19,390 bases of DNA from CALIBK01 sp037444165 (GTDB lineage Bacteria; Desulfobacterota; BSN033; UBA1163), in contig JBBIMX010000051.1 in NCBI GenBank assembly GCA_037444165.1, forward strand, positions 1 to 19,390, in the 5' to 3' direction. Below are positions 14,801 through 19,390 of this stretch, piece after piece. The notes below the pieces were generated by a model. The model did not search any database. It was not told the origin of the DNA and saw only the letters and a program-made list of their open reading frames with translations. How positions within the stretch are numbered: position 1 is the stretch's first letter; each line of letters starts with the position of its first letter. The translations under genes and the position numbers were made by a program.

Positions 14801-15400
14801 TTTGCCCTTCTTGGAGCAATCATTGGAGGTGGAGAGGAACTTAGCTATGTAGAATTTGAAGAAGGGACGCTTACACTCAATGAGGCCAACCTCAAGAAGG
14901 TGGAGAATCTTTCAAAAGCCCTTCGGGAACGACCAGCTATAAAGTTAGAGATCGAAGGGCACGTGGATTTGGAAAAGGATCGAGAGGGATTAAAGAGGGA
15001 GCTCTTTCTTAAAAAATTAAAGGCCCAGAAGCTCAACGAGATGATCCGTATGGGACAACCCTCGGTCTCCATAGAGGACATAAAGATTGAAACTTCAGAG
15101 TATTCCAAGTATCTCAAAATGGCTTACAAGGAAGAAAAATTTCCAAAGCCAAGAAATATCTTAGGGATGATCAAAGATCTTCCTGATCCGGAAATGGAAA
15201 AACTGATGCTAACCCATATCGAGGTTAAAGAGGGGGATTTGAGAACATTGGCTATCCAGAGGGCTCAGAAGATAAAAGAGGTCATCCTGAAATCGAAAGA
15301 GATTGAACCCGAAAGGATCTTCCTTGTTGAACCAAAGAGCCTTGCCCCTGAGAAGAAACAAAACGTAAAAAATAGCCGTGTGGATTTTAAATTAAAATAG
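11828..15400 (+). CDS. DUF748 (AsmA-like) envelope protein
   Basis: This 1190-residue protein begins with KK-type positive residues and one membrane anchor (about 7-30), followed by a huge periplasmic part. The segment HREVSIREIHINPYTLSATA (44-63) is the characteristic N-terminal DUF748/AsmA pattern. A similar unit recurs four times at about 150, 363, 578 and 799, each with an IxxxxGxIxFxD-like core (RVEDGRIDFFDEP, QIKDGKIYFSDLS, IDQYQLLMEDQS, LQGGKIEFYDRS). The C-terminal third contains a conserved barrel-like segment and LSKALRERPAIKLEIEGHVD, resembling an OmpA-type peptidoglycan-binding loop. AsmA-like proteins bridge inner and outer membranes and are linked to phospholipid transport; DUF748 members are thought to act similarly, which is inference here. 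The ATG at 11828 has AAAGGAGG 12 bases upstream within a long G run. It follows cca by 73 bases. Confidence 0.9.
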   Translation: MRRIKKILFGIILFFILFTVVGFFVVPPILKSILIKELSRALHREVSIREIHINPYTLSATAKDVLMKEREEIAKGQPFFSLEELFVNLQSISALRRALIFKEIRIVRPHLYIKRNLDLTFNFSDLLKGKEEAPSEGKKKRPLLFSFNNIRVEDGRIDFFDEPQKTKHTIRELKIGIPFLSNIPYYIETFVEPSFSAKINETPYELKGQTKPFHDSMETNFEIRIQELNIPYYLVYVPVKMNFKVSSALLDASLKIKFLQSKTQKSSFTISGDLSVKKIVIDEMDHKPLLRVPSLDLTLASIEPLVHQFHLSRISVQSPEINVLRKKDETLNLANLFPEKKDKEPSKAAIKEEAPVLRIDVDEIQIKDGKIYFSDLSKSKPFNTSLFPVKIKIDRFTNRKGERSSYALTMNTESKEAIELSGQFSLEPLWSEGRIALKSIPLKKYSPYYQDLILCSLEGGKLDLSTQYRFTQREKEPEIALSKLNLQLHDFRLKKTEEEEDFLRIPSLAIKETEAQLSKHEVRFGKIETEKGRIKILRHKDGSIDLLQLLPSRASPQEESPKGKEEKDETPWIISLSEIGIDQYQLLMEDQSPTDPVFLTVEEIKFKGKNLTTAKNREGNVSLSLLLNKQGRILTTGTLGINPLRANLKMELKEIPIPAFQPYVTERLRIHINKGTISTTGDLSFALSEKKEPGVHFKGNLSLTQFSSTEKRTGEELLKWDSLHLEDLRFDLDPLGVRIKGISLSDFYARILLYPEGKLNLQEILVKEEPPKQSPPPSPEKKKEAQEPIKTSRKQIQIETITLQGGKIEFYDRSIDPPYSAKLVEIGGRVSGLSSEESTMADLELRGKLDEYAPLEIVGKINPLREDLFIDLKVRFKDMDLTSMTPYSGKYVGYTIEKGKLSFDLKYLIEKRKLDSQNYIFLDQFTFGEKVESPHATKLPVKLAIALLKDRNGVIKLDIPVKGTLDDPKFSIWRIILQILVNLITKAATSPFALLGAIIGGGEELSYVEFEEGTLTLNEANLKKVENLSKALRERPAIKLEIEGHVDLEKDREGLKRELFLKKLKAQKLNEMIRMGQPSVSIEDIKIETSEYSKYLKMAYKEEKFPKPRNILGMIKDLPDPEMEKLMLTHIEVKEGDLRTLAIQRAQKIKEVILKSKEIEPERIFLVEPKSLAPEKKQNVKNSRVDFKLK

Positions 15401-15428
15401 GATAAAACCATGAAAGGAGGAAAAACTT

Positions 15429-15881
15429 ATGCTAAAGGAATTTAAAGAATTTGCAATCAGAGGGAATGTGGTGGATATGGCGGTGGGGATTATTATCGGA
15501 GCTTCTTTCGGGGCTATCGTCAATTCCCTGGTGACCGATGTGATCATGCCACCCATCGGTCTTTTAATCGGTCACATCGATTTCTCAAATTTATTTATCC
15601 TTCTTAAGGAGGGCTCAAAAGTACCTCCCCCCTATGAATCCATTGCCGCCGCAAAGGCAGCTGGGGCAACTACCCTGAACTATGGTCTATTCATCAACAC
15701 CATTATCACATTCCTCATCGTGGCCTTCTCCGTATTTCTTTTAATCCGAAATATCAATAAGCTGAAAAGACAACAAGAAGCCCCTCCTTCGGTACCCACC
15801 ACAAAGGAATGCCCCTACTGTTTCTCGGTAATTCCAATTAAGGCGATGCGTTGTCCTCATTGTACCTCAGAACTGAAATGA
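15429..15881 (+). CDS. mscL: Large-conductance mechanosensitive channel with C-terminal zinc ribbon
   Basis: MscL is a homopentameric inner-membrane pore that opens under membrane tension and protects against hypo-osmotic shock. The N-terminal amphipathic helix MLKEFKEFAIRGNVVDMAVG and first transmembrane segment with the pore-lining VGIIIGASFGAIV are canonical. The second transmembrane segment is about residues 84-106 (LNYGLFINTIITFLIVAFSVF), after a periplasmic loop with PPYESIAAAKAAG. The 150-residue protein differs from the classic E. coli form (136) at the end: residues 127-147 form a zinc ribbon CPYC...CPHC, replacing the usual cytoplasmic helix bundle. The ribosome binding site AAAGGAGG is 8 bases upstream of the ATG at 15429. 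It lies 28 bases after DUF748 and 19 before the YihY gene, so the three are probably co-transcribed. Confidence 0.95.
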   Translation: MLKEFKEFAIRGNVVDMAVGIIIGASFGAIVNSLVTDVIMPPIGLLIGHIDFSNLFILLKEGSKVPPPYESIAAAKAAGATTLNYGLFINTIITFLIVAFSVFLLIRNINKLKRQQEAPPSVPTTKECPYCFSVIPIKAMRCPHCTSELK

Positions 15882-15900
15882 ATTAAGGAAATAGGAGAAA

Positions 15901-17229
15901 ATGATTGCAAAGATCGTCCAGTTTTTCCAGACAGGGATATGGGAGATTCGGCTTAAAGAACTCTCCCCTTTGAAGGCCATTCCTTTAAAATATTTAAGGA
16001 TTCTCCTTTTGGCTGCCTTCGGGTTTTGGAAGGACCACTGCCAGAAAAATGCCTCCATGCTCACCTACTATTCTCTGCTCAATATTGTCCCATTAATTGC
16101 AGTGGCCTTTGGGATCGCTAAAGGGTTTGGCCTTGAAAAAGTGATTGAGAAGCAGGTCCTCCAAATGGCTACGAAGGCCAACTGGCAGGCAGATGTAACA
16201 GAACAGATCCTTCTCTTTTCAAGATCCATGCTTGAACAAACAAAAGGGGGAGTCATTGCCGGAATCGGAGTTCTCATGCTCTTCTGGACGGTGATTTCCA
16301 TTCTGGGTAAGATTGAAGATTCTCTCAATACAATCTGGGATATCCAGAAGACGAGACCTCTCATTCGAAAATTTACGGACTATATCACCCTGATTGTTTT
16401 TGCTCCTATCCTCTTTGTCATCTCCAGTAGTGCTACCGTTTTAGTGGCCAGTCACCTCAAGGTGATCATGAATAAAATCGCTTTACTTGGTGTCTTTAGC
16501 TCCATCGTCCTTTTCCTATTAAATCTTCTTCCTTATCTGTCCATATGGATTCTATTAACCCTCCTCTATGTGGTCTTACCCAATACAAAGGTTCCTTTCC
16601 GTTCAGGCATTCTTGGGGCACTGGCAGCAGGAACCCTTTTCCAGATCGTTCAGTGGATTTATATCAAGTTTCAAATCGGAATCACGAAGTATGGAGCGAT
16701 CTATGGGAGCTTTGCGGCACTGCCCCTTTTTCTCATCTGGCTTCAAACGAGCTGGATGATCCTCCTTTTTGGCGCTGAAATTGCCCATGCCAATGAGCAT
16801 TATGAGACCTTTGGTTTTCATCCGGATTATTCTCGAATTAGTCCATCCTCAAGAAAACTACTCATTCTCAGGATCTTTCACCTTCTGGTAGAAAAGTTTT
16901 CAAAGGGAAAGGAACCCTTGGGGACCAAACAGATTGCCCAAACCCTTCAGATTCCTCTTCGTCTGGTTCGTCAGCTCCTCAATGAGCTTCTTGATGCGGG
17001 TTTGATAGTAGAAGTCTCTAAGGGGAGCAAAGGGGATTCGGCCTTTCAACCGGCAAAAACCATTGAAGGAATGACGGTAAAAGCGGTCCTCGAAGCTTAT
17101 GAACAGAGAGGAGATTCTTTTTTACCTCATTCGGACTCTGATCAGGCTCAACGACTCTTTCAATATTTAAAAGAGATCGAAGAAGCGGTAGAAAGATGCC
17201 CGGGAAACGTCCAGTTAAAAGAGATTTGA
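15901..17229 (+). CDS. YihY/virulence factor BrkB family membrane protein with C-terminal winged helix
   Basis: This family of six-helix inner-membrane proteins has no settled function and was once misnamed ribonuclease BN. The 442 residues contain hydrophobic segments at about 50-74, 117-137, 158-184, 195-225, 233-252 and 262-292, with the diagnostic SMLTYYSLLNIVPL, TIWDIQKTRPL and YGAIYGSFAALPLFLIWLQTSW. After about residue 315 a soluble domain follows with KGKEPLGTKQIAQTLQIPLRLVRQLLNELLDAGLIVEV, a winged-helix DNA-binding-like fold seen in long members of the family. The ATG at 15901 has AGGAG close upstream (3 bases), with AAGGAAATAGGAG as the extended site. It follows mscL closely; a shared role in envelope stress is conceivable but not shown. 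Its stop codon lies inside the purF promoter. Confidence 0.9.
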   Translation: MIAKIVQFFQTGIWEIRLKELSPLKAIPLKYLRILLLAAFGFWKDHCQKNASMLTYYSLLNIVPLIAVAFGIAKGFGLEKVIEKQVLQMATKANWQADVTEQILLFSRSMLEQTKGGVIAGIGVLMLFWTVISILGKIEDSLNTIWDIQKTRPLIRKFTDYITLIVFAPILFVISSSATVLVASHLKVIMNKIALLGVFSSIVLFLLNLLPYLSIWILLTLLYVVLPNTKVPFRSGILGALAAGTLFQIVQWIYIKFQIGITKYGAIYGSFAALPLFLIWLQTSWMILLFGAEIAHANEHYETFGFHPDYSRISPSSRKLLILRIFHLLVEKFSKGKEPLGTKQIAQTLQIPLRLVRQLLNELLDAGLIVEVSKGSKGDSAFQPAKTIEGMTVKAVLEAYEQRGDSFLPHSDSDQAQRLFQYLKEIEEAVERCPGNVQLKEI

Positions 17230-17254
17230 CGTCCCTTTTTAAAAAGGCCATAAT
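17226..17254 (+). promoter_or_regulatory. purF promoter with palindrome in its spacer
   Basis: TTGACG (17226-17231) overlaps the stop codon of the YihY gene. CATAAT (17249-17254) lies exactly 17 bases further. The spacer contains a perfect 14-bp palindrome, CCTTTTTAAAAAGG (17234-17247), between the two boxes, which could be a repressor site. The expected start is 17260-17263, at the ATG itself (17263), so the mRNA should have essentially no leader. Confidence 0.6.
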
Positions 17255-17262
17255 TAATTTAC

Positions 17263-18615
17263 ATGTGTGGGATTTTCGGCATCTATAATCATCCTGAGGC
17301 TTCAAACCATACCTATTTAGGCCTCTATGCCCTTCAGCACAGAGGTCAGGAGAGTGCCGGGATCGTCTCTTCTGATGGAGGTCATCTCTACCATTATCGC
17401 CAGATGGGACTGGTAGCAGAGGTTTTTTCCCGGGAGGTCCTCAAAAAACTTCCGGGCAAGAGTGCGATTGGACATGTTCGATACTCCACCTCTGGTTCAA
17501 GTGAACTGAAGAATGCTCAGCCTTTTGTCGTGGATTATGCCAAAGGGACGATGGCGATTTCTCATAACGGAAATCTGACCAATGCCTTTCTGATCAAAAG
17601 CGAACTCGAATCAAAAGGCTCCATCTTTCAATCCAATATGGATTCGGAAGTCATTGTCCATCTCATCGCTCGAGCTAAGGAGAGGACCTTTATCGAACGG
17701 GTGGTTCATGCCCTGAAACAGGTGGAGGGAGCCTACTCCCTTCTTCTCCTCACAGAGAAAGAAATGATTGCGGCTCGAGATCCCTATGGATTTCGTCCCT
17801 TGGTGTTAGGGGCCCTCAGAAATTCGCCGGTCATTGCCTCAGAGAGTTGTGCCTTCGATCTTATCGGGGCTAAATTGATAAGGGAGATCGACCCAGGAGA
17901 AATTCTCCTTATCAATGAGGACGGAATTCGTTCCTTCAAGCCCTTCCCCGCCAAACCCCATCATCAATGCATCTTTGAATTCATCTATTTTGCCCGTCCT
18001 GACAGCTTCATCTTCAATCATAATGTTTATGAGATCCGGAAATCCCTAGGAATCCAGCTCGCAAAAGAGTCTCCAGCAAAGGTGGATATGGTGGTTCCCA
18101 TCCCCGACTCCGGATTTCCAGCCACCCTGGGATATGCCTTTGAGTCCAATCTCCCCCTCGAACTCGGGATGATCCGAAACCATTACGTAGGCCGAACCTT
18201 CATCGAACCTGAGCAGAGGATTCGTCACTTTGGGGTCAAGATTAAATTAAATCCGGTGAAGGAAATTTTGAGGGGAAAGAGGATCGTCATTGTCGACGAC
18301 TCAATTGTTCGGGCAACAACCAGCCGAAAGATCGTTAGGATGTTTCGAAATGTTGGAACTAAAGAGATTCATGTGAGGATCAGTTCTCCTCCAATCACCG
18401 ATCCTTGTTTTTTCGGGATCGATACCCCGAGCAAAAAGGAACTGATCGCCTCTACTCATACGGTAAAGGAAATCCAGAGGTTTATCAATGCCACTTCTTT
18501 AAATTACTTAAGTTTGGAGGGGTTAAAGAGTTGCGTGAAAGGGGAAGAGGAGAACTTCTGTTATGCCTGTTTTACAGGGGAATATCCCTACCCTTTTCAA
18601 ATGAAGTTTGATTAA
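17263..18615 (+). CDS. purF: Amidophosphoribosyltransferase
   Basis: PurF catalyses the committed step of purine synthesis, turning PRPP and glutamine into phosphoribosylamine. The 450 residues start MCGIFGIYN, so Cys2 becomes the glutaminase nucleophile after Met removal and no propeptide is present, unlike in B. subtilis. Ntn-hydrolase residues follow: ALQHRGQESAG, GHVRYST, SHNGNL. The PRTase domain has IVIVDDSIVRATTSRKI (341-357), with Ala351 where Gly is usual in this loop. Cys236, Cys382, Cys433 and Cys436 sit where the Fe-S ligands lie in the B. subtilis enzyme, so an oxygen-sensitive [4Fe-4S] cluster is likely. No Shine-Dalgarno precedes the ATG, in line with a leaderless transcript. 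The stop overlaps the pyrE stop on the other strand. Confidence 0.97.
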   Translation: MCGIFGIYNHPEASNHTYLGLYALQHRGQESAGIVSSDGGHLYHYRQMGLVAEVFSREVLKKLPGKSAIGHVRYSTSGSSELKNAQPFVVDYAKGTMAISHNGNLTNAFLIKSELESKGSIFQSNMDSEVIVHLIARAKERTFIERVVHALKQVEGAYSLLLLTEKEMIAARDPYGFRPLVLGALRNSPVIASESCAFDLIGAKLIREIDPGEILLINEDGIRSFKPFPAKPHHQCIFEFIYFARPDSFIFNHNVYEIRKSLGIQLAKESPAKVDMVVPIPDSGFPATLGYAFESNLPLELGMIRNHYVGRTFIEPEQRIRHFGVKIKLNPVKEILRGKRIVIVDDSIVRATTSRKIVRMFRNVGTKEIHVRISSPPITDPCFFGIDTPSKKELIASTHTVKEIQRFINATSLNYLSLEGLKSCVKGEEENFCYACFTGEYPYPFQMKFD

Positions 18616-19259
18616 CTTGCCGTTCCCTGAATGGCTCTATTCTCTTCTTCGATATAGTTTTTTACAGTTTTGTAAACTTGATCACTAATCAAACCTACCT
18701 GATGGAGCCACTCCATCGCATCCGAGATATTAAAAAGGACATGGGGTTCGATGCGGGCTGCTCGGAGCCTCTCCTTTCCTCCCTGCTCCCGATCTAAAAG
18801 GACGACCAGCTCATTGACGATCCCCCCTTGATCCCGAACCACCTCAGCCGCTTCGATCACACTTTCACCTGTTGTGATAAGGTCGTCCACAATCAACACC
18901 CGGTCGTTCCGTTCAAGGATCCCTTCAATCTTTTTTCTCACTCCGTGTTCTTTTCTTGCCTGACGATAATAGATCATCGGGATTCCTAACTTTTGACTGA
19001 CCACCGTTGCAAATGGAACACCGGCAGTAGGAACCCCCAGGATCTTGTCCACCTTATTCTTTCCAATCTCATTAATCACAATTCGTGTTAAAGAGTTAGC
19101 GATCCAATCCAGTGTGATGGGACTCGAAATCGTCAGTCTTAAATCGATATAATAAGGGCTTCGCTTCCCAGAGGCTAAAATATAATCCCCAAATTTTATG
19201 GCATCATTTTTAATGAGAAGGATCCCTACCTGCTTCATCAGGAAGAGCTTCTCTTCCAT
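18612..19259 (-). CDS. pyrE: Orotate phosphoribosyltransferase
   Basis: PyrE joins orotate and PRPP to make OMP in pyrimidine synthesis. The chosen 215-residue form has SGKRSPYYIDLR (30-41), VPTAGVPFA (76-84), the flexible catalytic loop RQARKEHGVRKKIEG (99-113), and the PRPP-binding VLIVDDLITTGES (121-133). The length fits bacterial PyrE. I prefer the ATG at 19259 because AAAAAAGGG lies a few bases upstream and the protein then begins MEEKLFLMKQVG, like other family members. Alternatives are an ATG at 19298 (AAGAGG only 2 bases away) and a TTG at 19334, each adding a non-conserved extension. A related PRTase (for example a PyrE-like decarboxylase partner) is unlikely given the intact motifs. 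It converges with purF; the stop codons overlap. Confidence 0.92.
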   Translation of the reverse strand: MEEKLFLMKQVGILLIKNDAIKFGDYILASGKRSPYYIDLRLTISSPITLDWIANSLTRIVINEIGKNKVDKILGVPTAGVPFATVVSQKLGIPMIYYRQARKEHGVRKKIEGILERNDRVLIVDDLITTGESVIEAAEVVRDQGGIVNELVVLLDREQGGKERLRAARIEPHVLFNISDAMEWLHQVGLISDQVYKTVKNYIEEENRAIQGTAS

Positions 19260-19340
19260 CCAGACCCTTTTTTCAATTTCGTCAATTCCTAAAATCATCG
19301 CCTCTTTTTTATAAAATTCATTTTTAGAAGTCAAGAAAAA

Positions 19341-19390
19341 TTATTTTCCCCCTATCTCTTTCCAAAAATCATGGTCAGGAGGGCCATTCT
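19341..19390 (-). CDS. Possible C-terminal tail of a minus-strand gene cut by the window edge
   Basis: Two frames reach the window edge and stop just upstream of pyrE. One ends ...NGPPDHDFWKEIGGK with TAA at 19341-19343. The other ends ...RMALLTMIFGKR with TAG at 19352-19354. The first looks more like a soluble protein terminus. Too few residues are visible to identify a family or choose between them. If real, pyrE follows it closely in the same direction and may share its promoter. Confidence 0.3.
   Translation of the reverse strand, partial: NGPPDHDFWKEIGGK

Noticed and set aside
17234..17247. CCTTTTTAAAAAGG as terminator of the YihY gene
   Set aside because: As a perfect palindrome it leaves no hairpin loop without breaking pairs, has only two G-C pairs per arm, and no T tract follows it. 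Its place in the purF promoter spacer fits an operator better.
19260..19334. Longer pyrE start at TTG 19334
   Set aside because: It would add 25 residues not seen in PyrE proteins, uses a TTG, and lacks a ribosome binding site, whereas ATG 19259 has one.
1..19390. CRISPR arrays, insertion sequences, prophage, toxin-antitoxin or defence genes
   Set aside because: Looked for repeats with regular spacing, transposase motifs and paired small genes; none seen. All larger frames are explained by housekeeping or envelope genes.

Overview
The window looks like an ordinary chromosomal stretch of a Gram-negative, probably anaerobic bacterium of the former Deltaproteobacteria (Desulfobacterota and relatives). 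The evidence is a moderate base composition (GC in the 40s by eye), a large AsmA-like DUF748 envelope protein, a secreted DUF4124 protein, indirect Asn/Gln-tRNA charging by GatCA, a zinc-ribbon MscL, and a PurF that keeps all four Fe-S cysteines. The taxonomic placement is inference; no rRNA gene is present.

Layout. Bases 1-515 (minus) hold the N-terminal part of a DUF4124/coiled-coil secreted protein. The 343-base gap 516-858 is not empty. On the plus strand it carries a complete small-RNA gene: a sigma70-type promoter, two near-perfect hairpins with C-rich anti-Shine-Dalgarno loops, and an intrinsic terminator. This is the most interesting item in the window. The rest of the gap is AT-rich, with DnaA-box-like words and a 24-bp palindrome. 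A SAM methyltransferase (minus, 859-1545) follows with a very good promoter. A foldable leader then precedes the ltaE-cutA operon (plus).

The minus-strand block 3244-9096 is a translation operon: a degenerate receiver protein, valS, gatC and gatA. A dNTPase gene (minus) and cca (plus) diverge from a 49-base spacer with overlapping promoters. The plus-strand run continues with the 1190-residue DUF748 protein, mscL, a YihY/BrkB membrane protein and purF. purF has its own promoter and appears to give a leaderless mRNA. pyrE (minus) converges on purF with overlapping stop codons. The last bases may hold the tail of another minus-strand gene.

How the genes fit together. Two functional themes dominate. 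The first is tRNA maturation and charging: CCA addition by cca, valine charging by ValRS, and transamidation by GatCA. The second is nucleotide supply: PurF and PyrE both consume PRPP, and the dGTPase-like HD enzyme trims dNTPs. The envelope genes (DUF748, MscL, YihY) sit between them. No mobile element, CRISPR array, tRNA, rRNA or defence system was seen. Coordinates are read from the sequence; functional names rest on motif recognition without database searches.
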